Origin: an uncultured Lentisphaeria bacterium
Lineage (GTDB): Bacteria > Verrucomicrobiota > Lentisphaeria > JABSQK01 > CAJWLW01
Direction of reading: 5' to 3'
Assembly: GCA_913042885.1 (NCBI GenBank)
Contig: CAJWLW010000121.1
Span: 1 to 12,200, forward strand
Length of the DNA stretch: 12,200 nucleotides
Shown: in pieces, positions 1-6,724 of the stretch
Layout of the letters: every line of letters starts with the position of its first letter
Numbering within the stretch: position 1 is the first letter of the stretch
Position numbers and translations under genes: made by a program
Notes under the pieces: generated by a model
Seen by the model: only the letters and a program-made list of their open reading frames with translations
Told to the model about the DNA's origin: nothing
Databases searched by the model: none

Positions 1-1
1 G

Positions 2-979
2 TACCTGCCCTTCATTCCGGCGCCGAATTACGCCAAGGGACCGAACCGCCACAACACCCTCGGTTTTCGCGGCGACGAGGTTGCTGTACCGAAGCCTGAC
101 GGCGTCTACCGTATCGTCCTGCTTGGCGGTTCGACAACCTATTCGACGGCCATCGACGACTATGGCAGATCGTATCCCGTTCTCCTTCAGCAAGGCCTGC
201 GAGCGTCCGGCCATGGACAGGTCGAGGTGGTCAATGCCGGGTGCTCGATGTATTCGTCCTGGGAAAGTCTGATCAATCTCCAGTTCCGCGTGCTCGATCT
301 GGAGCCGGATCTGGTAATCGTCTATCATGGCATCAATGACGTGCATCCACGATTCGTGCATCCGGCATCGGCGTACACTGGCGACAACCACGGCAGTCGC
401 ATGGCATTCATCGACCGACCGCAGAGTGCCTGGAACTGTTTGGCGCTCCTGCGAGTCGTGCGAACTGTATGCGGGCAACGCCGGGGCAACGCCGGTATGG
501 GCGTATTTCAAACGTATCACGGTGTTGAAACAAACCATGCCGATCAGTTTGAGTTGCAAAAGAAACGAGGTACATATCCTGCCGGCATATTTGAGTCCGT
601 GCCCGCTCACCGTATGCTGGCCGACAACCCGCCCATTTTCTTTGAACGAAATCTCCGGAGCATCGCCGGTATCTGCCAGGCGCAGAATGTTGATTGCATG
701 ATGATGACGTTTGCCGTATCGTCGCAGTTTACAGATGAGCCACGGGTGACCAGCGAGGAATACACCAGCGCCTATGCCGAGCAGAACGAAGTTGTCCGAG
801 CGCTCGCCGGCGAAGGCCAGATCGCTTGCCTCGACTTCGCCGCGGTCATGCCGCACGATCGGGAGTACTGGGAGGACGGCCGCCATGTCACCGAAGCCGG
901 TGCAGTCGTTAAAGCCGAGCTCGTTGCCAACTTCGTGAGGGCAAACTTTCTGCAACCGATTGCAGGGGAGGACCCGTGA
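2..979 (+). CDS. SGNH/GDSL-family hydrolase or esterase, 5' end outside the window
   Basis: The reading frame is open from the left edge, so the N-terminus is missing and 325 residues are visible. The GTG at 227 lies inside the domain and cannot be the real start. Numbering from the edge, block I reads GGSTTYS with the probable nucleophile Ser44. Block II is NAGCS near residue 80. Block III is HGINDVH with Asn112. Block V is DGRHVT, giving the Asp292/His295 pair. The full SGNH catalytic set is therefore present. The stretch between blocks III and V is much longer than in minimal SGNH enzymes, so a large insertion or lid is likely. The upstream HNTLGFRGDE motif is typical of SGNH proteins found in polysaccharide loci. 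Substrates could be acetyl or acyl esters on a glycan, but this is inference. It overlaps the next gene by 4 bp (GTGA). Confidence 0.88.
   Translation, partial: YLPFIPAPNYAKGPNRHNTLGFRGDEVAVPKPDGVYRIVLLGGSTTYSTAIDDYGRSYPVLLQQGLRASGHGQVEVVNAGCSMYSSWESLINLQFRVLDLEPDLVIVYHGINDVHPRFVHPASAYTGDNHGSRMAFIDRPQSAWNCLALLRVVRTVCGQRRGNAGMGVFQTYHGVETNHADQFELQKKRGTYPAGIFESVPAHRMLADNPPIFFERNLRSIAGICQAQNVDCMMMTFAVSSQFTDEPRVTSEEYTSAYAEQNEVVRALAGEGQIACLDFAAVMPHDREYWEDGRHVTEAGAVVKAELVANFVRANFLQPIAGEDP
964..971 (+). promoter_or_regulatory. Ribosome binding site for the membrane protein
   Basis: AGGGGAGG lies 4 bp before the GTG start at 976, inside the end of the SGNH gene. It is a strong Shine-Dalgarno match and supports the GTG start and the 4 bp overlap. 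Confidence 0.6.
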
Positions 980-1674
980 AACATCGAATTCTGCAAATCT
1001 ACGGTACCGTCACGGTTCTCAACGTCCTGCTGTTTGCAGCGATCTACATGAGATCTCCGGAGATCCTGATCGAAGAGGATATGCTGCTGGAGAATTTGAC
1101 TGCCAGCACCTTTGCCATGGCCGCGGTCATCGGTTTGATCATGGCGATATTCCATTGGCGCGGCAACGGACGGCATGCGTGGCTTACGTTGCTCGTGCCA
1201 TTTCTTGCGGGGCTGGCGGCACTGGACGAAATCAGCTTCGGCAAGCACGAGTATCTGTTGACCGTTCCATTCCTCAAGGTGTACGCATTCAAGATTGACG
1301 GTGTCCACGACCTGGTGTTGCTGGCCTGGTCGATTCTCGAGACCGACAAGCCGCTGTATCTGGCCGCCTACTGCATTATCCTACTGACTTCCGGGGCGGT
1401 TGCCTGGATACTCTGGCGGCGGTTTGCCACGGGTTCGCCGAAGTCGTGTCTGCGTGAGCTTGATCCTCGAACGTGGGTCAGGTTTCTGCTGGTCGCAGTC
1501 TGCCTGGTGTGTGTGGCGCTGGTGCTCGATCTGGACCTTGTCGAGGTGCGCGTTCTGATCTTGGTCGAGGAGCTTCTGGAGTTCAACGCGGCAGTGGCCC
1601 TGATTTTCGCCGGCCGCACAATCGGTTTTGGTGCAGAGCCGTTACCGGCTGCGGCAGGAGAAGGGTCTTCTTAA
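976..1674 (+). CDS. Polytopic membrane protein with conserved-looking acidic motifs, function unknown
   Basis: This 232-residue protein begins with GTG, overlapping the stop of the SGNH hydrolase. Hydrophobic segments lie at about residues 8-25, 44-60, 68-83, 112-120, 127-145, 166-182 and 200-215, suggesting five to seven membrane passes. Charged motifs sit at or in these segments: EED at 33-35, Glu39, LDEISFGKH at 83-91, VHD at 110-112, and an EELLEF motif in the last helix. The DEISFG motif together with an N-terminal EED and a later HD resembles a widespread uncharacterised membrane-protein group whose motif is usually written EEISWGQR. That link is from memory of the pattern, not a search. 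The overlap with the SGNH gene implies co-translation and a shared job, perhaps in lipid or glycan modification at the membrane. No reaction can be assigned. Confidence 0.8.
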   Translation: MKHRILQIYGTVTVLNVLLFAAIYMRSPEILIEEDMLLENLTASTFAMAAVIGLIMAIFHWRGNGRHAWLTLLVPFLAGLAALDEISFGKHEYLLTVPFLKVYAFKIDGVHDLVLLAWSILETDKPLYLAAYCIILLTSGAVAWILWRRFATGSPKSCLRELDPRTWVRFLLVAVCLVCVALVLDLDLVEVRVLILVEELLEFNAAVALIFAGRTIGFGAEPLPAAAGEGSS

Positions 1675-1757
1675 ATGCGTGGGAGGCATGGCGACTTGTG
1701 CACCAAGGGCACATTCCCATATGCATTGCATTGCTCAATCCTGTCGCCGTTTAGCCT
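1675..1757. other. Convergent intergenic junction
   Basis: These 83 bp separate the converging membrane-protein and DUF58 genes. The best hairpin is TGTGC at 1697-1701 pairing with GCACA at 1709-1713 around a 7-base loop. It is short and lacks a T-run, so it is at most a weak terminator. Nothing else is recognisable. Confidence 0.35.
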
Positions 1758-3083
1758 CTACACTTCCGTCACGTGCCCGGCCATGATATCCTTCGCCAAA
1801 ACGACCGTGGCAGCGGGCACATCGACCGGCAGTGTTGTGCGGCGGCGGGTGGCGATGATGACTTTGACCTGAATGCCGGCGGCGAGCATGTTCTGAACCA
1901 GCTCGCGGCGGCGGCCGTCCCAGTCCAGCAGGACGATGATCACTGCACCGATCTCCGCGAGTTCGACCATGTCATCGCTCGACAGTTCGGGGAACACGAC
2001 ATCTGTCACTTCATCGAGGCAGGCAAGCATTTCGAGAATATTCCAGAGATGGTCGCGGTCACACTCGCGCAGGCGATGATCCTCATAGCCGGGTACCAGC
2101 ATGTCGATGGTGAAGCTGTCTTCGTGCAGGCGATCGGCGACCGCCGCTGTCAGCGACATGGCGGCCTCGAACTGGGTGTTGATGCGTCGCGTCAGCTTAT
2201 ACCACTGAGCCAAAGGCGGCATGTAGACGTCGGCGATCAGGGTGATCCGATGCATGGTTTCCTCACGAAATTCTTTGACGATCGGTTGACCCAGCCGGGC
2301 CCATGACTGGGCATGGATGTGCCTGGGATTGTCGCCATGGCGGTATTCGCGGCAGCCGAGAAACTCCATCGAGTGACCGGCGCGGTCGCCGGCCGATATG
2401 CCTCGATGCTGAACACGCTCACGGCTCGGCATGACGATATGCGACAACCTCGTGTACTCGGGGTACACCAGGAGCGGATGGGTCGGCAATCCGTGGCAAC
2501 CCCAGCGCCAGAGCCCGAACGGAAAGGCCGAGTCGGCCGTTGGCAGAGGCAACAGATGACTGCCGCGGCGCTCCGCAACGATCTCGCGGGTCAGCTGCAC
2601 TTCTTCACCCGGCATCAGATGATCGACGTAGGGAATGGCGTCATCGGCCGGACGCAAGACAGTCGGCAGCGGTACTGCGTCGACGTATAGATTCCACGCC
2701 GGCAGCCGCCCGAGATTGCGAACTGTATAGTCGATGCGGACCGGTGCGTGACAATCGGACGACTCCTGGAATGTGCGCGTGATTGCCACACGCGGGCGCA
2801 GCAGCCAGCCGACAACGAAATCGACGATGAAGAGGGAGGCCAGTGTGAACGACAGGAAGTACACCGGCGTCAGCAATGTCGTTAAACCAGCGACGAAGAA
2901 CGGGCCGGTGATCAGGATCAGCATCCGCCCGGACACCGTAAAGTGCTTGACCGTGAACGCGTGCAGCCACTGGCCGATCAACACGTTCGGTGAACGATAG
3001 CCACTCATGCGGCGCCCGGGATAGTTGAACAGGGCGGGCCCGTCGTAAAAAAGTTTTTGAGCTTTGCGAATGAATCCGATCAT
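1758..3083 (-). CDS. DUF58 domain protein with two N-terminal membrane helices
   Basis: The ATG at 3083 overlaps the flippase stop as ATGA and gives 441 residues. A longer in-frame extension to 3311 would lie inside the flippase gene and has no family-like sequence. Two hydrophobic helices (about 52-71 and 74-95) anchor the protein. A beta-rich segment with TVRNLGR near 120-126 and PFGLWR near 188-193 follows. The DUF58 signature is CREYRHGDNPR at about 244-254, ending with VKEFREE near 269-275. The next strand, where a von Willebrand-like metal site would read DxSxS, is IADVYMPP around Asp285, so the serines are missing. DUF58 proteins usually accompany MoxR AAA ATPases; no such gene is in view here. 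Coupling to a flippase suggests a role in envelope glycan export or assembly, which is inference. Confidence 0.85.
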   Translation of the reverse strand: MIGFIRKAQKLFYDGPALFNYPGRRMSGYRSPNVLIGQWLHAFTVKHFTVSGRMLILITGPFFVAGLTTLLTPVYFLSFTLASLFIVDFVVGWLLRPRVAITRTFQESSDCHAPVRIDYTVRNLGRLPAWNLYVDAVPLPTVLRPADDAIPYVDHLMPGEEVQLTREIVAERRGSHLLPLPTADSAFPFGLWRWGCHGLPTHPLLVYPEYTRLSHIVMPSRERVQHRGISAGDRAGHSMEFLGCREYRHGDNPRHIHAQSWARLGQPIVKEFREETMHRITLIADVYMPPLAQWYKLTRRINTQFEAAMSLTAAVADRLHEDSFTIDMLVPGYEDHRLRECDRDHLWNILEMLACLDEVTDVVFPELSSDDMVELAEIGAVIIVLLDWDGRRRELVQNMLAAGIQVKVIIATRRRTTLPVDVPAATVVLAKDIMAGHVTEV

Positions 3084-4495
3084 GCCGTTGTTTGGCCGGA
3101 GTTTTTCAGATCCAAAACGAATACAATGACGAGTGTTCCGCCGATCAGCATCGCGAGCTTGATGGCGATACCCGCCAACGGGCTGAAGTCCAGGCAGGTG
3201 ATGAACGGTATCAATGCCAGGACGACCGCCACACCCGCTGCGGTTCCAAGACGGCCCCAGGGATAGGTGATCCTGTAGTGCGGCTGGCCAAGAGCAAAGT
3301 AGGCGACACAAGCAAGGAGCGCGCTGATCAACGTTGCCACTGCGGCTCCCGGCAACCCGATGGCACGGATCAAAACGTAATTGAGAATACAGTTCAGAAC
3401 CGCTGCGAGGACGTTGATCACCGCAATGCGGATCGTCAACTTGGCGATGCTGAGCCCGGGTGCGAAAAGATAAAGGCGCGAGACAACCAGCGACGCCGCG
3501 AGCAGCGGAATGAGCGAGGCGCCGGCGTAGTACGCTGGTCCTGTAAAGAGTTGCAGGAGCTCTGGGGAAAAAAGGGCCAGCGCCAGGAAGATCGGCAGCA
3601 GTGCGGCGAGAAAAAAGCGCAGGATCCGGGCTATGTTCTCAGGCGTTCCCGGTTCTTTGTAATGATGGTAGACCAGCGGCGTCAAGGCGCCCTGCACCCC
3701 GACAACGGCCAGACCGATCACGAGCGCGAAACGGTATGCCATGCCGTAGATGCCGTTGTCATCCAGCGTCAGCATTTCCTTGATGAAGAATCGGTCGACG
3801 AAGCCGGCGACAAATATGGCAATGCCGGACGGCACGAGCGGCGCGGAAAAGCGAAGCATCTCGACCAATTTTTCCCGATCGAAGAGGAACCCGTAGCTTT
3901 GGCGCGCACCGAACCAGGCGCACACGGAGCTGCAGCCGGTGCCGGCGATGATCGCCCAGTAGATTCCTCTGATGCCGAAGTCGGACACCGCCAGCAGGGT
4001 GTAGGTCGCCGTGACTATGATGATAGCATAGACAGCATTGCAGGCCGCGTGAATTTTCGGCAGTCGCTGCCACTTGAGTTGATTCTGCAGGTGATAGAAA
4101 ACGCCTTCGCCGATCATTGCAAACGCTGCCAGCCGCAGGATGCCGGCACGTTCCGATGTGTCCAGCAGCAGCTGAGCCACGGGCGCCGCAGCGATATAGA
4201 CGAGGACACCGAAGATCGCATACGCGGGCAGCGCGAACCACAGGGCTGTAGACGCGTAACGCCGTTGGGCGTCCGGGGTTTTCCCTTCGGCATAGAAACG
4301 CGCGACGCCTTGGGTTATTTCGAGTGCGACAGTCAAGCGGACCAATAACGTCAAGATCAGCAGAATATCGATGATGCCGTTGCCTTCCCGGGATATGTAC
4401 CGGGCCAGGACAGGGGCCAGGATCACCGGCACTGCCCCGTACAGGCCGCCGCCGATGGTGTACAGGGCGCTGTGTTTGAGAAACTGCTTCAGCAA
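3080..4495 (-). CDS. Wzx-type oligosaccharide flippase (polysaccharide exporter)
   Basis: This 471-residue protein is almost entirely hydrophobic, with roughly 12-14 predicted helices. Its N-terminus, MLKQFLKHSALYTIGGG, has the amphipathic helix and first transmembrane segment typical of the MOP-superfamily flippases. The family moves undecaprenyl-linked oligosaccharides across the inner membrane. Length is normal for the family. The start is a TTG at 4495, overlapping the preceding acetyltransferase-like gene by 7 bp; no upstream ATG and no good Shine-Dalgarno are seen, so translation probably depends on coupling. The stop overlaps the DUF58 start by 4 bp. A later helix contains an RAIGLPGAAVATLIS-type segment, common in C-terminal halves of these transporters. 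The substrate cannot be told from sequence. The family assignment is strong; the exact start is moderately sure. Confidence 0.88.
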   Translation of the reverse strand: MLKQFLKHSALYTIGGGLYGAVPVILAPVLARYISREGNGIIDILLILTLLVRLTVALEITQGVARFYAEGKTPDAQRRYASTALWFALPAYAIFGVLVYIAAAPVAQLLLDTSERAGILRLAAFAMIGEGVFYHLQNQLKWQRLPKIHAACNAVYAIIIVTATYTLLAVSDFGIRGIYWAIIAGTGCSSVCAWFGARQSYGFLFDREKLVEMLRFSAPLVPSGIAIFVAGFVDRFFIKEMLTLDDNGIYGMAYRFALVIGLAVVGVQGALTPLVYHHYKEPGTPENIARILRFFLAALLPIFLALALFSPELLQLFTGPAYYAGASLIPLLAASLVVSRLYLFAPGLSIAKLTIRIAVINVLAAVLNCILNYVLIRAIGLPGAAVATLISALLACVAYFALGQPHYRITYPWGRLGTAAGVAVVLALIPFITCLDFSPLAGIAIKLAMLIGGTLVIVFVLDLKNSGQTTA

Positions 4496-4995
4496 TTGCA
4501 GAACCGGTGGTTGTCAGCGTTAGTTCGCGTTCGTAGCACGAAGTTCAGAAAAAGGAACGACATAAAATCGGGAAACGCCTCGAGCAGCTTCGTCGGGGTA
4601 CAGTTCAGTATGGCGTCGTCGTCGATGACGACGGGAGCAGACTTGACGAGGTGTTCGCGCACATACGGGTACTGCGCAAGGATGGAGTTGTTGGGCGCGG
4701 AGACGCAGATCACCGTGACATTCGGCGACACGGCAACGCGATCGCCAAGGTGCAGCAACGGTTGGTAATCGTCGGAAACAACAAAATTGGCATTGACGAC
4801 CGAACCATTGCCGATCGCTACACCGGTTTGGCGCAGAAAGATCTTACGGGTGCGGTTATCTGGATGATGGGTGGCCAGCCACCGAAGTATTTTGTTCGGC
4901 AGCGGCTGACTGAGGACTGCCAGTTCCTCCCCAGTACAGTCTGTATAATCGAACATCAGGTGGTTGATCAGCTCTGAGAGCTTCGGCTGTGACAT
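4489..4995 (-). CDS. Acetyltransferase-like protein with a shortened hexapeptide domain
   Basis: The ATG at 4995 gives 168 residues. Residues about 58-120 look like the start of a left-handed beta-helix acyltransferase of the maltose/galactoside O-acetyltransferase type: TGVAIGNGSVVNANFVVSDD, then LGDRVAVSPNVTVI, then a block ending in APVVIDDDA. In relatives this is followed by a WIG...ILPGVTIG...VVGAGSVVTKDV repeat section that completes the coil and the acetyl-CoA site. Here the frame runs instead into ILNCTPTKLLEAFPDFM and a Cys-rich end with no hexapeptide pattern. The other two minus frames over 4600-4490 do not restore it, so a deletion or replacement is more likely than a simple frameshift. 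It may be inactive or only structural. The stop overlaps the flippase start by 7 bp, so the tail may be kept for coupling. No convincing Shine-Dalgarno is seen. Confidence 0.7.
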   Translation of the reverse strand: MSQPKLSELINHLMFDYTDCTGEELAVLSQPLPNKILRWLATHHPDNRTRKIFLRQTGVAIGNGSVVNANFVVSDDYQPLLHLGDRVAVSPNVTVICVSAPNNSILAQYPYVREHLVKSAPVVIDDDAILNCTPTKLLEAFPDFMSFLFLNFVLRTRTNADNHRFCNC

Positions 4996-5400
4996 CGTGC
5001 GTGGCTCGGGTTCTGTGTTGTGGAGAGTGGTGCACTGGCGTCGAGCCGATAGCCTGCGAACTTACTTCCCCGCGGCAAGCGGAGAGCTGCAGGATGTCCA
5101 ACTCTCTGCCCTCACGAGAACGTGGACAGACTATACTGCCAAGCAACACAAGTTCGGTAATGTAGTGACTGGATTGCTGAGGTCCAAGGAATTGTCGACG
5201 ATGCGCTGCTCGATAACGCGGACGAAAAGGGTGGATAGACTGGAAACATTTCGGACATCGCCATCCAATCCACCTCTTTCTCAACACGATTGGCTCATTC
5301 GTATCCTGGAAACCGCAGCGTTGGCCGGCGTCGAGACAGTGCGCCAGGCCTCGATCAGCTGTTGAATGTGGGCTAAGCCGGGCTAAGCCGCTGCGTAAGG
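4996..5400. other. 405 bp spacer without a recognisable gene
   Basis: This gap divides the minus-strand block between the glycosyltransferase and the acetyltransferase-like gene, in a locus where other gaps are a few bases. Frames on both strands give open stretches but none with family-like sequence or a plausible start with a ribosome site. A TATAGT (minus strand, 5135-5130) could be a -10 hexamer for the downstream genes, but no good -35 lies 16-18 bp upstream. The right end holds the tandem repeat listed separately. A short open run near 5375-5295 resembles coding DNA in base use but spans fewer than 30 codons. The gap may be the scar of a lost gene. Confidence 0.4.
5371..5390 (-). repeat. 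Tandem 10 bp repeat forming a hairpin after the glycosyltransferase stop
   Basis: GGCTAAGCCG occurs twice in direct succession. Each unit is nearly palindromic, so the minus-strand transcript can fold as GGCU-U-AGC, loop CCG, GCU-U-AGCC: seven GC-rich pairs with one U-U mismatch. It lies 11 bases past the stop at 5401. No T-run follows, so it fits a transcript-stabilising or pausing hairpin, or a factor-assisted terminator, better than a standard intrinsic terminator. Confidence 0.5.
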
Positions 5401-6699
5401 TCAACCCGAACCGTTGGCAGCGAAGGCGATTATACGGTCTCGCAATGCCGGCTTGTCGTTGAGACAGAGCGCTCTGATCCCACCCGAGTCAATGTAGCAT
5501 TTGAGGAATCGCTGCTTGTTTGCGTCGGACATACCGAAGCCGCAGAAGTGTTCGATCTTATACGGATCGATCCACCATGAATCCGGGATGTCATCTTCGA
5601 CGACCCGCAGATACCGGCTCGCGACCAGCTCCGGCGTCCAACACTCGGTCATAAATCGCTTGGCGTCTCGGCCGATTTGCGCGCGCTTATCAGGGCTGGC
5701 GATCAGTTCCTCGAGATCGGCCTCGAACCTGTCCGGATGGCTGTAAACCATCGGCGGCAGACATTCGGGCGGAGAATCCACCGCCGCAAATTCTGCGTAG
5801 TAGCCGCCGTTCATCGTTGGCTTTTCAAAGAACGCCGCTTCGGTCGCGATCCCTGAAGTCGGGGCATCGGAATACAACGCATCGATGACAAGATCACACT
5901 GCTGCATTTCTGCCATGACGGTCGCGAACGGGACGTCGATGATTTCGACATAGTCGATCGCGTACTTCTTTTCCAGGCGTTCGATCATCTTGCGAATCTC
6001 GAAGGTCCCTTTCGCGTACGGCCGACTCGGTGAATGGAGAATGCGTACCCGGCCGTCGTTACGTGCCGCCGTTCCGGTCGCTTGCAGCTCGGCGTCGAAC
6101 TCGAAGGGCAACCCCAGGATGAGTACGTTCACAAATGATCGCTCATGGAACTGCCCGGTCGACGGTGCATTGACGATGACGGAAGCATGCCGGTTGATGA
6201 TCTTCATGATCATTTTTTGAATATATGTAATCAGAATAAATCGCCATACCCTTTTCTCCGGGTCGATGTCCATAATCGCGGCGTTGATATACAGAGGACG
6301 GCTGTCGGATCCATGAAAGACGTAGATGCTTCGTTTGCCGAAGAGCTTCATGATCGGCAGGTCAAAAAACCACAACAGATTTGATGTAGATCGAAATATA
6401 AAAACATCGTAGTGACACATCGCCCAGATAAAGATGAACGGTCGGAAAATCTCGCGCAATAAGATCCAAAAGCCCTTGAAAAGGAGCTTGCGAACGCGTT
6501 TCTCAGCCGGGCAGTCAAGGTGCCACAGACTAACGTGCTGCAGCAGTCGGACGAGAAAAAATGGCGCCGGCGAATTGTCGAAACGAAACGTATGATGCGC
6601 GAAGGTGATCAGATCGCAATCGACGTCGAGCTTGTCCAGGCCACGCTTGAGATTGACGTAGTAGCCGGCTATCTCCATGTTCCCTATGTATACCCGCAT
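5401..6699 (-). CDS. Glycosyltransferase, GT-B fold (GT4-like)
   Basis: The ATG at 6699 has GAGGG five bases upstream and gives 432 residues; the open frame extends further but enters the neighbouring aminotransferase gene with low-complexity, Arg-rich sequence. The N-terminus MRVYIGNMEIAGYYVNL is a first Rossmann strand followed by a GxY-type loop, as in GT-B enzymes. Mid-protein there is FHGSDSR. The C-terminal domain contains ILHSPSRPYAKGT, then CDLVIDALYSDAPTSGIATEAAFFEKP, split here as CDLVIDALYSD and TSGIATEAAFFEKP, matching the donor-binding EX7E-type region of GT4 enzymes. It should transfer a sugar from a nucleotide donor to a growing glycan at the cytoplasmic membrane face. A hydrophobic patch near residues 70-110 may bind the membrane. 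Donor and acceptor are unknown. Part of the gene is unusually AT-rich compared with its neighbours. Confidence 0.78.
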   Translation of the reverse strand: MRVYIGNMEIAGYYVNLKRGLDKLDVDCDLITFAHHTFRFDNSPAPFFLVRLLQHVSLWHLDCPAEKRVRKLLFKGFWILLREIFRPFIFIWAMCHYDVFIFRSTSNLLWFFDLPIMKLFGKRSIYVFHGSDSRPLYINAAIMDIDPEKRVWRFILITYIQKMIMKIINRHASVIVNAPSTGQFHERSFVNVLILGLPFEFDAELQATGTAARNDGRVRILHSPSRPYAKGTFEIRKMIERLEKKYAIDYVEIIDVPFATVMAEMQQCDLVIDALYSDAPTSGIATEAAFFEKPTMNGGYYAEFAAVDSPPECLPPMVYSHPDRFEADLEELIASPDKRAQIGRDAKRFMTECWTPELVASRYLRVVEDDIPDSWWIDPYKIEHFCGFGMSDANKQRFLKCYIDSGGIRALCLNDKPALRDRIIAFAANGSG

Positions 6700-6704
6700 T
6701 GCTG

Positions 6705-6709
6705 CCCTC
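6705..6709 (-). promoter_or_regulatory. Ribosome binding site selecting the glycosyltransferase start
   Basis: GAGGG on the minus strand ends five bases before the ATG at 6699. It decides for this start over in-frame candidates farther upstream that fall within the aminotransferase gene. Confidence 0.5.
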
Positions 6710-6724
6710 GGTCGAAATTGAATA

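Noticed and set aside
3084..3311. N-terminal extension of the DUF58 protein by 76 codons
   Set aside because: It lies entirely inside the flippase gene in another frame and reads as low-similarity sequence. The ATGA overlap at 3083 is a better start.
3092..4348. 418-codon open frame on the + strand
   Set aside because: It is antisense to the flippase, is unusually rich in Asp, Gln and Arg, and shows no family-like motifs. It is a composition effect of the opposite hydrophobic gene.
4964..5365. 133-codon open frame on the + strand in the spacer
   Set aside because: It has no recognisable motif and no ribosome site, begins inside the acetyltransferase-like gene, and opposes the direction of all neighbours.
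5295..5388. Short open stretch on the minus strand with GC-biased third positions
   Set aside because: It has fewer than 30 codons between stops, no start with a ribosome site, and no family match that I can defend.
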